This document shows, one piece after another, positions 1-11,567 of a stretch of DNA of 64,000 nt. The stretch's first letter is position 1. The number at the start of each line of letters is the position of its first letter. This DNA is from Perca fluviatilis (lineage: Eukaryota; Chordata; Actinopteri; Perciformes; Percidae). The notes beneath the pieces are model-generated. The model was not told the DNA's origin, made no database searches, and worked only from the letters and a program-made list of their open reading frames with translations. A program made the translations under genes and the position numbers. The DNA lies in contig NC_053126.1 in assembly GCF_010015445.1 (NCBI RefSeq), forward strand, positions 22,569,169 through 22,633,168, given 5' to 3'.

Positions 1-372
1 GTCCCACAATGAGCTTTCCTTAGTATGTGCCATTTCTGTGTCTGAAGCTATTGAGGAGGAGTGGGGGAGGGGCAAGGTGGAGGGTGGGGGTGTGGCCTTG
101 ACCAACTGCCACTTTTCTCGTTTGAAAGCCATGATGTCTCTCTCTCATGGGTGGGCCAAATTCTCTGGGCGGGCAAAGCAGAGAAAGGGGAGGTAACCTT
201 CCAAAACGGCTCATCTGAGCTTTCATTTTCTCAAAGGCAGAGCAGGATACCCAGGGCTCGGTTTACACCTATCGCCATTTCTAGCCACTGGGGACCATAG
301 ACAGGCTGGGGGAACTCATATTAATGTTAAAAAACCTCATAAAGTGAAATTTTCATGCCATGGGACCTTTAA
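1..372 (-). mobile_element. TTAA-bounded MITE, copy 1 (cut by window start)
   Basis: This is the reverse complement of the repeat at 8507-8998. For example, 238-272 pairs with 8572-8606. Its intact end reads inwards from TTAA at 369-372 (ttaaaggtcccatgg...). The other end lies beyond base 1. It is a known kind of high-copy non-autonomous element in percomorph fish; a TTAA target suggests piggyBac or Kolobok mobilisation (inference). Confidence 0.75.
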
Positions 373-375
373 AAT

Positions 376-958
376 ATATCAGAGTCTAACTCGGCCGGCT
401 GTTACTGACCTGTACTGTTTATTCAAGGTTTAATCTAAACCATGGCCAACTCAAATGGACTTCTATTTGTACACACGATTCAAACGCTTTCAACCTGTGT
501 TGGTGAACTTTATATTTAACAATTTTTCTTGGATCTACTCCTGGCCATCTCAAATGGACTTCTAATAAAATGCACGCGAATCAAGTGCTACTCGGGTCTC
601 CCATCCCGGTTGGCTACTGTGCATTTTCCATGGACCCTCTTTCAGGATTTTAAGCTTAACACATACAACTCACACACAAATCACATAGGCTACATTGCCT
701 TTGACTTACTGTTCTCAACGTAGTTTTCAATTGGGCATTACTTTTCTCAATTACTTTTACAGATTATAATAGATTTACCAGTTGATGCCGCTGATCTCTC
801 CCACCTAAATCTTACTAAATTAACTATTGCAGATTTTTATAAAAACAGGCTCACCTTTCAATTTCAGGCCCTGTGTGAGAGATCAGCAGACACCAACTCC
901 TTCTTTCAATTTGCCTTTTTCCTTTCGTCCTCCAAAAATCACCGTCAGGGTCGCCAAT
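376..958. other. Intergenic stretch with a short direct repeat and LTR leader
   Basis: No gene is seen. A direct repeat of about 24 bp (ggcca[a/t]ctcaaatggac...) occurs at 442-465 and 543-566. Bases from about 720 to 940 lie on the internal side of the LTR at 959 and may be leader sequence of that element, but no gag reading frame survives. Confidence 0.4.
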
Positions 959-1500
959 TGTTAAGAAATATCAAATTGATGTACGTTCGATTTCTGAGGA
1001 GGAAGGAGAGGCCTGGGTCCAATTGAAAGATTAAGCAAAAGGTTTAATGAACAACACGATGAAAAAGACATGACAAAAACAATCAAACATAAGCAGGGAG
1101 TGGCTCCCCAAAAGTTGTTAATAAGTCAATTAGATAAAAGACAATAAGTCTTTTAGAGCATCTACATTCATGCTAAATAACAGACATGACCTAATTAATT
1201 CTTTAGAAGCTTGAGAAGGTGTGAGCCAGACAAATGCTAATTAAGTGTGGTGTGATGCAATCGATATTGTTTCAGTGTTCTTTTCTAGCTACAGTGTTCA
1301 TTTAACTAAATGTATATTTTTATCAGACATCACCAATGGTTTAACTTTTTACAACCTAACAAAAGAAAAGGGGTCAACACTCTACTTTGCTGCAAACCTG
1401 ATATTTTGTTGTTTTTCTGGCAACAGAGGTCACTTTAGTGATGTCATTGCACTTGGCTGCAGTGAGAGTAACCACTGTTTTTGTGCAGCTGCATATAATT
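941..1500 (-). mobile_element. LTR of a retroelement with primer-binding site (remnant)
   Basis: Read on the minus strand, an LTR of uncertain 5' boundary (about 1500) carries a poly(A) signal ATTAAA at 1048-1043 and ends ...TTCTTAACA at 959. Two bases later comes a tRNA primer-binding-type sequence, TGGCGACCCTGACGGT (956-941). The order poly(A) signal, U5, CA end, then TGG PBS is that of an LTR retrotransposon or endogenous retrovirus. No coding region or second LTR was seen, so it is a remnant. The family is not determined. Confidence 0.55.
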
Positions 1501-1510
1501 ACTTACCAGT

Positions 1511-3150
1511 AGGCCTGGCAAGAGTTTAATGTTAATATCTTAAACAGAATATTAAACCTTCATTGATGAATGTTCAATGTCTAAACACCTATATAAACAC
1601 CGGTAATGTAGTGTTCCAGTTCCTCACTGTGACCACCGGAGGGCGGTGAACACTCATGATTCTATATACACTCGCGTTATAGTCATCTCTACCGACATCA
1701 AGTCAGACACAATACCATACTAACACTACCACTTCCGTTGAATTCTTTCAAAAATAAAACACGTGAAATAAGTAATTTCTAATATAATAAATGCTTTATT
1801 AAGATTAATGTTACATTGTCATTCTCATGTTCATCAACAACTTCATGTCAATTTTAAATAACTTTACACCCACCCACCTTTAAACAAATCTGTGACCTAC
1901 ATTTTTTATACACTGACAAATTGCATAGCTACTTACAGACTTTAATATACACTTAAGTAAGCTATTTTAATACTTATATTACATAGGCCTATATTTGTAT
2001 TTTCTATATCTTTGACGAATTCGTAATTTTACCCCCTGCTAAAAACTCTAATTATTATTTATGTATTGCACACAAGTAGTTTTGCACAGCCTTAAGAGTA
2101 TGTTTTCAAAGTAAGAGTATTATTTCATTGCAATTCTTAAGAGAAAACTACAAAAAATACTACTGCACATTGTTAAAAACGTGCATACAACCAGCACAAC
2201 ATTATTCTTTCACAAAAATAAAAGCCTGTACAAATGGTGGAGGAATAAAGTAGGCTAATTTCCTGTTCTATCTTTTACCTTGCTTCGTACACTATACATT
2301 ATTTGGTGTTTCTATTCTCTTCTTTCTCTTCCTCTTCTTTTTACACACAACGTTAAAATATATATGTCACGCAAGCTGCGTTTATGATCAGTCAGATCCT
2401 TTCAATTTAACTTTTGAATATTATGTTATACAGATAATTAGGCAGTAGGTCTACACATATATACCTTACTCACATACAGACTACCATTAGTGTCTGTACA
2501 AACATCTCTGAGTAATCCTGTTCTTCTCTAGCAGGATAACTGAGCCTCACTGATCTGATTCTCTGCTGTCACTAGTCAGGCCTCGAGTTTGTCTTATAAA
2601 CTACTCTCTGGATCGAATTAAGATGTCATTCATACGCTTCAAAGGTCAGGCCATCTGATTAATAAAGATGCCTGTCTGTGTGATGGATGTCAGTTACATG
2701 CAGTGCAAATATTTCACAGGGCTTTGGTTGAACAATGTTGCCTTCTTTGCACATCTGGTCTTTTAAGCATTTGCATTCATCCACACATCATTTCTCTTGA
2801 ACCTTAACAAACAACTGATTGTAACTTAACTGCATATTAACGGCTATAATCTCTGTGAGTTCTGCCATTTGAATTTTTTTCTACGTTGCGTTATCACCTG
2901 GCAGCTGCACAGTGACTCATATCAAACACGTCACACCCACATGTCTTCCTTCAGGGATCTTTGGAGCTGACGGCAGATGGTGAACACAGCGTGTGCAGAA
3001 GTCTGATTCATTATGTGTCTTGATCTCTTTTTTTTTGCATCCTCTCATTGACTGGTTACATGTAAAAAGTAACGAGATTAGCAGAAGTACAGTTTTGATG
3101 CAGTTTACTGGTAGCTACTTCATAACTGCATTTCATTTTTGTGAGACTTG
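1511..3150. other. AT-rich intergenic DNA
   Basis: I see no gene and no recognised repeat. There are several short homopolymer and pyrimidine runs (for example 2310-2345) and many stop codons in all frames. Confidence 0.5.
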
Positions 3151-3154
3151 ATAT

Positions 3155-3740
3155 TTTTAGCCATCACTTTGGTCCAGACTAAAACTGTTCAACAACTCTG
3201 CCTATTTGATAAATTCCCTTGTACAAACATTTATGATTCCCAAAGCATGAATCCTAATTAATTTGGTGACCCTCTAACTTTTCCTCTAGCACCACCATGA
3301 GGTTGACCATTTGTGGTGTTGACTGAAATATCTCCACATCTACGCTGCTGGATTAGCCTGGGAAAACCCTGACGAACTTCCGGCAAATTTGAGATTTGCT
3401 CTGCAAGTCAGTCTGGCCAAGAGCCCATTCAAGCCCATTTCCAATTTTTCCAAATCGAGGCACCAATCACAACCGTTGAGTTCAACATGACTGCCACCGA
3501 AGCGCAGCAACCCGTTGAAGCCGCTGTAGCTGCTGCGTCACCCGGATCGTTGGTCTCATTGGTTGAAAGACTATCCAATTGTGCCCAGGGGCATTTGAGC
3601 GGCGTCCGTTGGTGACGCCCCTTTGGAAATGAGCTGTGAATGAAGCTTGCCCAGACCCACTCTCAGTTACAACTGAGAAAGGTCTGGTGTCAACCAGGCT
3701 ACTAACATTTGGCATGGCTGAAGACTCTCAGTCTTGTTAA
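3155..3740 (+). repeat. Percomorph interspersed repeat, split by an insertion
   Basis: The left part (3155-3340, 'tttggtccagactaaaa') and the right part (about 3705-3735, ending 'gactctcagtcttg') match the two ends of one dispersed fish repeat. Other fragments of it lie at 13500-13770 and 40700-40830. The middle is replaced by the element at 3354-3701. Recognition is from memory of the fish repeat. Confidence 0.5.
3354..3701. mobile_element. Putative MITE with TAGCCTGG ends
   Basis: It begins TAGCCTGGG and ends with the complement (CCAGGCTA), giving a terminal inverted repeat of about 8 bp. It sits inside another repeat (3155-3740). No clean target duplication is visible, so the class is unassigned. 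Confidence 0.45.
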
Positions 3741-4400
3741 TTTATTATATTTATCTGACAGCTGAAGGTTCCCGTTACTTTGTAGCTTATGATTTTACTT
3801 GCAAATACGATAAATTGTGTATATTTATTTTGTGTGTGTTATGTTTTCTTATATTCAGCCTACCCCAAAACACAAAAGTTCTCCCAACTCACTGCAAATC
3901 TTCTGAAAGTTTATTAGGTTCTTCATGATATTTTACAGTCTGTCTTTCAGCTTCAAATTTATTAGAACAACAGTGTTCTTACAGCACAAACACCTCTCCA
4001 AAGCCACGAACACCAAATCCAATCTAAGCTAGTTGCTAAAGACCCCTTGACCCTAAGACGCTGATGAAAAGAGCATGTTGCAGCTAAGACTTGATTTTCA
4101 ACAGCAGGTAAACAAATCAGAGATAAATGGGTTTGTGGCAGCATACATAGTGGAGGAAATGTTGCCTGTTTGGACAGTGGAATCGCCAGCTTTCCGAAAC
4201 ATACTGGGTAAAATACAGCTTAGGAAGAGCGGACGGCCGCCAGTACTTCAGCCTTGTTTTTGACAAATTTTGGGTTGATATTCACAGCTTTGTTGTCAGC
4301 TTTATGGTATTAAATAGCATAAAGAGACACATTGTGTATGTCCATAGGATTTGTGTTGATCTGGACATACATGAGGTTTAACTTTATATTGTTATTTGGC
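3741..4400. other. Intergenic DNA without recognised features
   Basis: Short open frames on both strands around 3960-4260 show no protein-family resemblance. Nothing else was recognised. Confidence 0.45.
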
Positions 4401-4404
4401 AAGT

Positions 4405-4568
4405 AATGCATCTCAGGGGATGTTACGGAGTAATCCAAAAGTAATTAACAGGTAGTGTATCTAATTACTGTCAGCAGTGAGTAATTGAGTAAAGTAAAGC
4501 ATTACTTTAAAAATAGTAGCTACTAATGTGTAATCCATAACTTTTTTTGAGTAACTACCCCAACACTG
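4405..4568. mobile_element. hAT-like MITE fragment (one end)
   Basis: It ends in 'gagtaactaccccaacactg', the reverse complement of the CAGTGTTGGGG-type end used by fish hAT elements. The same type of end is intact at 30352-31313. The opposite end is missing. Confidence 0.5.
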
Positions 4569-4877
4569 CCTACTATACAGCTGAGCACAATTAAGACAAA
4601 AGCCAACAGTTTCACTTTTTTTTTATTTCTTCTTACTTCAAATCTAAATTATATATTCATTGACAGATTTGTCTTTATGGCACAGCATATTGAACCTGCA
4701 GCAGCACAATTAGAAAAAAGCAAACAAATAAACACAATCCAGTTCATCTATTAGGCTTATACAAAATCAACGTTCATTCAGCAGAATTATGTTGCCCTGG
4801 TGGTTTTAACAGTGTAATTTCTGCTGATAAGGCTTTATGCCCTGTTGGGAAACTTTAATCAATATCAACACTTCAAC

Positions 4878-5798
4878 TTAAAGTGATGGTTCGGAGTAAT
4901 TTCACCCTAGGGTCCTTTGCACCATGATCTCGAGCCAAACACCCCCCCAGAAGCTTTTTTCACCTGGGTCGAACATTGGGAGCGTTAGCGTAGCGTAGCG
5001 TTATCAGCTGAATAGCTTAGCGCAGAGGCTAATGGATCCGAAGTGTCTCTTAACATTACCCCACTAATAATGCCCGAAATGATACCAAAGGTCTACACTA
5101 GTATATATAGGTTATGCACTCATAAAACGATGGATTGTAAAGTTTGTAAGTACACCAGAAGTTTATGTAAATAACACTTGCCTGCTGGCTTCTGCTCTCT
5201 GCTCTCTGCTCTCTGCTGCTGCTGCTGCTGTTACTACCGGGCAGTAAGAGTGCTTAGGGACATCTACAAATTACAACACCGAAAAGAGATGCAACCAAAA
5301 TATTTATTAATTTAATGATTAAATAAGGTAATGTCTCCAAACTTACCTCAATTATTACTTGTCTCCTACTAGTTATACTACAGCACTTACTTTAAAAAAT
5401 AAGTTAAATTAAAAAATATTTTTGTTGCATCTCTTTTCGGTGTTGTAATTTGCAGATGTCCCTAAGCACTCGTCTTACAGCAGCAACAACAACAGCAGAG
5501 AGCAGAAGCCAGCAGGCAAGTGTTATTTACATAACCTTCTGGTGTACCAAACAAACTTTACAATCCATCGTTTATGAGTGCATAACATATATAACTAGTG
5601 TAAACCTTTGGCATCATTTCGGACGTATTAGTAGAGGGTAATGTTAAGATAACCTTGTAAGCTTTCAGGGACTAACGCTTACTCTCGCACTTACTCCCAA
5701 TGTTAGACCCAGGTGAAAAAAGCTTCTGGGGGGGTGTTTGGCTCGAGGTCATGGTGCAAAGGACCCTAGGGTGAAATTACTCCGAACCATCACTTTAA
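4878..5798. mobile_element. 921-bp fold-back MITE with TTAA ends
   Basis: The two halves are long inverted repeats (about 4878-5330 against 5400-5798) around a loop of roughly 80 bp. They start at TTAAAGTGATGGTTCGG and finish with its complement. Both arms carry a ct/tgctg-rich run (about 5200-5231, and cagcaacaac-type at 5478-5510) at mirrored positions. TTAA at both ends suggests piggyBac/Kolobok-type mobilisation. It has no coding capacity. Confidence 0.8.
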
Positions 5799-6590
5799 GT
5801 AATGGTTAAAATTATTAAAAACTCGTTGAGCATCACCACTGGGATAAAACTCATCATGCATCCTGATTACACTGTGGAGATAAACATGCATCATTCTGTA
5901 TTTGCATGTGCCAAATGTGCAGCAGAATACAATTCGATATTTACTGTAATCCCAAAAGGTAAACACTACTGTTCATTATATGATCATGTGTGTTGTGTTT
6001 GCACATGGTTTCCATAGCTTCTCTTGCCAAAACAAAAGTGAATAATAGGCTATCAGAGTTAACTTGTCCATATTGTATGTGGGTGAGATTCTGCAGGCAG
6101 AGAATCACACTGAGTCACCAGCAGAACATCAACTGTCTATCACCTCTCCGTGTACAGTAAGCACAGGTGGGTTATCACCGAGGGGAGTTGGGGATCACAC
6201 CGGCCAGCAGCTCAATATTTATAGCCGAACACACAAACACTAGTAAACAAGGACACACACACCGCTCCGCTCCCCCTGATCAGATCTCTACTCTCATCAA
6301 ACTGCCATGCCACTGGGGGGACTGGGCAAATAAAGCACAGAAAGGCAAATACCTTTTTAATGTGCCTTTAATGATGGTTTCATGCTCCCTAGTGGATCTT
6401 TGCAGAAGGGTGAGCATGCATGTGTGGGCTGAAGACCAGCAACACAGTAACAGCCAGTTGGACTGTATTTACAGCGAGCTAAATATAACTATTGTCCCTG
6501 TCCTAGTGTGCGGTGTGCCAGCACTCATGAATAAAGGGCTCTGAGGTGAGTTTCTGATGAATGATGGAGAATTTTTAACTGCATGGTAAT
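5799..6590. other. Intergenic DNA, open frame without recognisable product
   Basis: A 125-codon open frame starts at 6167 on the plus strand. It shows no domain, signal peptide or family likeness, and no splice structure around it. I treat it as chance. Confidence 0.45.
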
Positions 6591-7100
6591 CAGTGGTGGA
6601 AAGTGCATTTACTCAGGTACTGCACTGAAGTTATCAGTACACAGTAAAATGGGCCAGAAGCAGTGTTGGAAGAAGATATTAGCAGTACTACATTGCTACA
6701 AGCAAAAGTCCTGCAATATTTTACTTAAGTAAAACAAAGGTATTAGCATCAAAACCTACTCAAAGTACCAAGAGTAAAAGTACACCTGTATAATGGACCA
6801 TTTTAGAATCATGTTTATTATATTATTGGATTATAGTTAATGATGCAGTCATGTTTTCATCACTTTGATGTTGCGGCTGGTAAATGTGGAGTTTATTTTA
6901 ATTACTTTACTGCTGGGTAGCTTGGAGATTTACCCCAGAGGATCAACAAAGTTTTATCTTAACCTGTGATAATACATTGTAATTTAATTGCTCATTATAT
7001 TTCGTATTATTAGTCTGAATCTGCAAAGTAACTTTAGTTGTCAAATAAATGTAGTGGAGTAAACAGAACAACATTTGCATCTGATAATTGTATAATTAAT
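6591..7100. mobile_element. hAT-like non-autonomous repeat fragment (CAGTGGTGGA family)
   Basis: It starts CAGTGGTGGAAAGTGC and contains 'aaatgtagtggagtaaa' at about 7048, also found in the repeats at 34523-34690 and 41474-42222. The copy appears rearranged, with a second CAGTGTTGGA start at 6661. Confidence 0.5.
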
Positions 7101-7683
7101 ATAATAAACAGTAAGCTAACTCAGGAGCCTCTTTTTGAGTAGGTAAATTACAACAGGCACTTTATTACATTATCTTTTGATCCTGGTCCCATGGTATAGT
7201 GTTTATATTTTTTCCCTCCACTGATTTAGCATTGGACTCCTATAACATTGTTTGACTCATAATGGACAGTTAAAAAAAAAGAGAATCCAAATCGATGCAG
7301 CTGGACCAGAGATATCGTCTTTTTTATTTAATGTATTCTACAAACTTTCTTGTCAAAATCTGGCGCCTAAATTACCCACAATGCAACTCAAGACAGACAA
7401 GAGTTTGAGTGTGTTGTGCTAGTAGCGGCTAAAACCAGTGTGAGTTGGTTTTACTTGATAACTGAAATCGTTTATCAGCCATGTTAATACAATCGAAACG
7501 TTTCTTCTTAAAACTAAATGTTAAATGATTAACTTAACACAATACTCTTAATTGAATCTCTGTTACACTGGATAGAACAGTGATGCCGAAAATTAGTTTT
7601 TTTTTGTTTGTTTACAATAACAGAAATTATTCAAAGCAGTATTGTTTACATCTCCATCATGTGTCACAGAATGGTTTGTCTGA

Positions 7684-7694
7684 CATCAACAACT

Positions 7695-7730
<36 letters not shown>

Positions 7731-7740
7731 TCAACAACAA
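7684..7740 (+). repeat. (CAA)n microsatellite
   Basis: An imperfect trinucleotide run of aac/tac units of roughly 57 bp. It explains the poly-threonine open frame across it. Confidence 0.9.
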
Positions 7741-8506
7741 GATGTAATCGTTATGAGTGCAAACTTATCACACACAACTTTATGCATTCAGGAAATCTTT
7801 CCAACCATAATGTAAAAGACAAAGTAAATCCTTCACCACAGTCACCACATCTCAGCTAAAACAGATCTTAGATTCATTTCAGAGAACACCCAACATCAGG
7901 ACCTTGATGTAAGCCAATTACTGTACATACAAGCTAATAATCATAAACATGTTTTTATATAGTCATTGAGAACTCTGTACCACGTGAAGGCATGCAACCC
8001 TGTCTTTTAGAAAATATGTTTATATGTTTTTTTGATCAGGAAACATTCGGGCTGATGCAAGAACTGCTCAAACCAACAGATTCATTCTTAATAGGCACAT
8101 ACTAGGGATTTTAATTTGTAAAATTCACCAATTCTCAAGACATATTTAACACAAAATGATACCTATTATGTTCCATATGATCAACATCATTGTCATGGTT
8201 TTCCAATTTACTGAGAGGTTTAATTATTGACATATCTTAGCAAAGCAGTTTGCACATGTATAGAAAGTTCTCACACTCCGACAGCTGCCTCAGGGTGCTA
8301 ATGCAGGTCTCTGTCCAGTATCATTCTACTCTGTGCAACTGCATTGCATTGTATTCATACCTGTACTCTGTGCAATTACAATCAAGTTGGATCTAATCTA
8401 ATCCAAATTCTCTGTTGCTCCAACAGTGCAATATCACTTACTGTATAATGCTCTCATGTCAAGTATATCTGTGACTTTCACAGTACATTGCTGCTCTGAA
8501 GACACA
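7741..8506. other. Intergenic DNA without recognised features
   Basis: It is AT-rich, with no gene or repeat identified. Confidence 0.4.
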
Positions 8507-8998
8507 TGGCCCATGGCCATATGAGTTCCCCCAGCCTGCCTATGGTCTCCCAGTGGCTACAAATGGCCATAGGTGTAAACCGAGCCCTGGGTATCCTGCT
8601 CTGCCTTTGAGAAAAAGTAAGTTCAGCTGGGTGAATCTGGAATCTCCCCCTTATGACTTATGACTTCATAAGGGACAAGTTTACCTCCCCTTTTCTCTGC
8701 TTTGACCCGCCCAGAGCATTTGGACCCATGAAAAAGAAAGAGACATCATGGCTTGCAAACAAGCTAAGCATGGCAGTTGGTCAAGGCCACACCCCCCCCT
8801 CTCTCCTCCTCAATAGCACTTAAAGCTACAGACACAGAAATGGCACATCCTAAGGAAAGCTCATGGTGGGACTGGCTCTAGTGGCTGTAATTCTGCACCA
8901 ATGCTGAATTTCGGGAAAGAGACTTCAGATACAGTATTAGTGGACCACTAAGGTCTATATAAAAGCATCCAAAGAGCAGCATGTCATAGGACCTTTAA
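8507..8998 (+). mobile_element. TTAA-bounded MITE, copy 2
   Basis: This is the inverted partner of 1-372. It keeps the right end (...gtcataggacctttaa, TTAA at 8995-8998) but lacks the left terminal segment present in copy 1, so it is 5'-truncated. Internal landmark: 'ggtgtaaaccgagccctggg' at about 8572-8594. Confidence 0.75.
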
Positions 8999-9469
8999 GA
9001 TCTTCTATCTTCTATATACAGACACTGCTACATTTGTCCTGAAAGCAGGACTTGAAGCTCTTCTTTTAACTCTTTGGTAATATTTTTGTGAATGAAACTT
9101 TCCCACAAACGGAGCTGAACAAGCAGTCGTATGTGACAATTTTAGACGTGTTAATTATGTTGATGAATTTTTATTCATCAGGCTAAAACAAGCTATTTTC
9201 AGGTTAATTAACAAGTTTGTCCAGTTTGATGACTTGGGACAGTTGTATGAGCAAACCTCAATTAGAAAAAAGTGAGTTTTAGGATAAGATTACAAAAACG
9301 TTCCTGCATGAGGCCCATTGTTACTGAACTGTACCTGCAAAGTTGCAAAATATGAATATATGTTTTCATACAAAATCCACTTGTAGAAACAGCTAAATTT
9401 AATTTAAAGTTTTTTTTTACTTGAAGCCCATGACACAATGTATTTATGAACATTTAAATAAAACTAAGA

Positions 9470-9650
9470 TGTTTCACAAACCTTAACCAAAATGCTTTTG
9501 TTGCCAAAACCTAACCACACATGGGACTCAGGATGTGAACCTTGTCCTACGCTTTATACACCCACCATACACCTTGACCACCTCCCTAAAACCTTCAAAC
9601 ATAACCTTGGCAGCAATTACATTTAACCCTTAAAACCTTTATAAACACAA
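9470..9650 (+). repeat. Dispersed repeat 'cctaaccac' family, copy a
   Basis: It shares 'gttgcc-aaacctaaccaca' and 'gggatgtgaac'-like blocks with 18320-18470. A more decayed copy lies at 20780-20900, and an inverted relative at 50055-50265. The class is unknown. Confidence 0.45.
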
Positions 9651-10127
9651 CAATAGGAAATGCGGTTACAGGCATGGGATTCCTATCTAAAATAAAGTAA
9701 TAACATCAATGTTCAGCTAATGTGTAGGTGGTTGCAATGAATGTTGATTTAAGTTTAAATACAGTCCAATTTGAGCGAATGATTGTCACATTATGGAATA
9801 AAAAGGTAAAACAATTAACAAGATACATGTGATAATAGTAAATAAAGGCACAACTTTGTACATTCATATTCATGCATATGTACACAATATAAACAGGAAT
9901 ATATTCTGTATGTTGGTGAAGCTTTAGTATATCCTTCAAATGTTAAAGAAACTTTGAGTCCGTTGATCAGAAAAAGCTAATTATAAGGCTCGTTTTCATT
10001 TTTCTTAAGTCTTCATTATATATACATTTTGAATGGTCTTTTTGCTCCTTTACAAACAGTTCAGTGTTGGCTGCCCTGTATCGTAATACTGAGTTCACTT
10101 CAAGTAAAATGAAGTCCGTCATTTACA
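9651..10127. other. 3' flank of sstr3
   Basis: This is where the sstr3 3' UTR must lie (minus strand). I see no unambiguous minus-strand AATAAA close to the stop; a candidate (plus-strand tttatt) is near 9168. No other feature is seen. Confidence 0.4.
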
Positions 10128-11567
10128 CTATAAGTAACTTATCTCCAGTGAGGTGCTCTGTTCCAAGTTCTCCTCTGGCAGAGTTTTAATGCTTCCATGT
10201 TTGGTTCCATTCAGAAGCAACGGTACAGTCAGTGTTGACCCGTTGGCTGGATCTTTCCCTTTCACGTCCACAGATTTATCCTTCCTGTCTGGGGACGACG
10301 GCTCCGTTGTTCCTGGAGTCGCTCCTTTCTCGGACAACAGCGGCTGCAAGCTATGCGGCTGGAAGCTGCTGTTGCCATTTTGGGCGATTCTGTAGATCTC
10401 AGTCATTTCCGAGACGTCTTCCTCATCGTACTCGTCTTCATCCTTGAATACCCGTCTCAGGCTTTCTCTGGGCTTGAGGGCTGACCTGCCCTCCCTCTGC
10501 GGCTGCTGCTGCTGCTGCTGGAGCTCCATGGGCTCGTGGTTCTCCACCTTCCTTGTGGAGCGGCAGAGGGCTTTCCGGAAACCCCTCTTGAAGTTATCTG
10601 ACATGAAGGCGTAGACGATGGGGTTGGCGCAGCTGTTAGCGTAACCGAGCACTACAACGAAATAGTAAAAACCCTGGTACTCTGAGGGCAGCGAAACCAG
10701 CAAGTTGAGGATGTTGAGGGCGTAGAAAGGCAGCCAGCAGAAGACAAACACAGCAACAACAATCACAACCAAGCGCGTCACTTTTCTCTCCGACTTCCTG
10801 CGCTTGGTGGAGGTGGCGTGGACTTTTTTACCCGAGCTGCGGACCTTGAAGACGATAAGCAGATAGCAGAAGCAGATGATAAGAAGAGGGCAGAAGAATC
10901 CAACCGTGGAGGTGTAAATAATGAAAGCCGCCCGCCATATGTTAGCCGGCTGTGGCCAGGCGATGTTACAGGTACCTCCTGTCTTCTGGATGTTGGCAAA
11001 GATCACCACAGGCAGAATAACAAGAAAGGACAGAGCCCAGACAGTGCCATTCACAACTTTGGCCACCTGAGGGCGCCGCCACTTTGAAGACCGAATGGGG
11101 TGGACTACAGCAAGGTAGCGATCAATGCTCATCACAGTCAGGCAGAAGATGCTGGTGAACTGGTTGATGGAGTCGACAGTCATGACCAGACGGCACATGA
11201 AGGAGCCAAACGGCCACGAGTGGAGGGTGTTCTGAACCGCCAGGAAAGGCAGACTGAGCATGAAGAGCTCATCAGCGATGGCTAAGTTGAGGATGTAGAT
11301 GTTGGTCACTGACTCTATCTTTGAGTAGTGCAGCACAATGTGAATGACCAAAGTGTTTCCGCCCAGGCCGATGATACACACGATTATATATATGAGTGGT
11401 AGGAGGACCCCTGCCACGCTAGGACCTAAGGAGACAACTGGGATGCTGGAGTTGGTGGAGTTGGACAGCGTCTCGTTCAGATCGCTGTCGTTAAACATGA
11501 GCAGAAACAGGGGGAGTCCGGGCGAGGGGCTGTCGAAACTGCCGTTCTCCCACATCTCTTCCATCAT
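10128..11567 (-). CDS. sstr3: Somatostatin receptor type 3 (complete, single coding exon)
   Basis: A 479-residue class A GPCR that binds somatostatin and signals through Gi/o at the plasma membrane; the mammalian orthologue also sits in neuronal cilia. Seen: four N-glycosylation sites in the N-tail (N26, N31, N36, N39); seven membrane segments at about 51-77, 86-112, 122-148, 167-192, 212-241, 263-290 and 299-322; D99 (2.50); ligand-contact D132 (3.32); disulphide pair C125/C200; DRY at 149-151; CWLP at 277-280; NPIVY at 315-319; palmitoylation candidate C335. The tail has a Q6 run (350-355), an acidic stretch (376-384) and a C-terminal ISYL. The type 3 call rests on the type 3-like TM5 region, the acidic tail segment and the ISYL end, which is the PDZ ligand of mammalian SSTR3. 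It is longer than human SSTR3 (418 aa) because of the tail. An in-frame TAG at 11583-11585 fixes the start; the tandem ATG leaves Met1 or Met2 possible. A pyrimidine tract ending in CAG near 11652 (minus strand) could be a 5' UTR splice acceptor; this is inference. Confidence 0.93.
   Translation of the reverse strand: MMEEMWENGSFDSPSPGLPLFLLMFNDSDLNETLSNSTNSSIPVVSLGPSVAGVLLPLIYIIVCIIGLGGNTLVIHIVLHYSKIESVTNIYILNLAIADELFMLSLPFLAVQNTLHSWPFGSFMCRLVMTVDSINQFTSIFCLTVMSIDRYLAVVHPIRSSKWRRPQVAKVVNGTVWALSFLVILPVVIFANIQKTGGTCNIAWPQPANIWRAAFIIYTSTVGFFCPLLIICFCYLLIVFKVRSSGKKVHATSTKRRKSERKVTRLVVIVVAVFVFCWLPFYALNILNLLVSLPSEYQGFYYFVVVLGYANSCANPIVYAFMSDNFKRGFRKALCRSTRKVENHEPMELQQQQQQPQREGRSALKPRESLRRVFKDEDEYDEEDVSEMTEIYRIAQNGNSSFQPHSLQPLLSEKGATPGTTEPSSPDRKDKSVDVKGKDPANGSTLTVPLLLNGTKHGSIKTLPEENLEQSTSLEISYL

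Noticed and set aside
6167..6544. 125-codon open frame on the plus strand
   Set aside because: It has no domain, signal peptide, conserved motif or splice context, and its composition is like the surrounding non-coding DNA.
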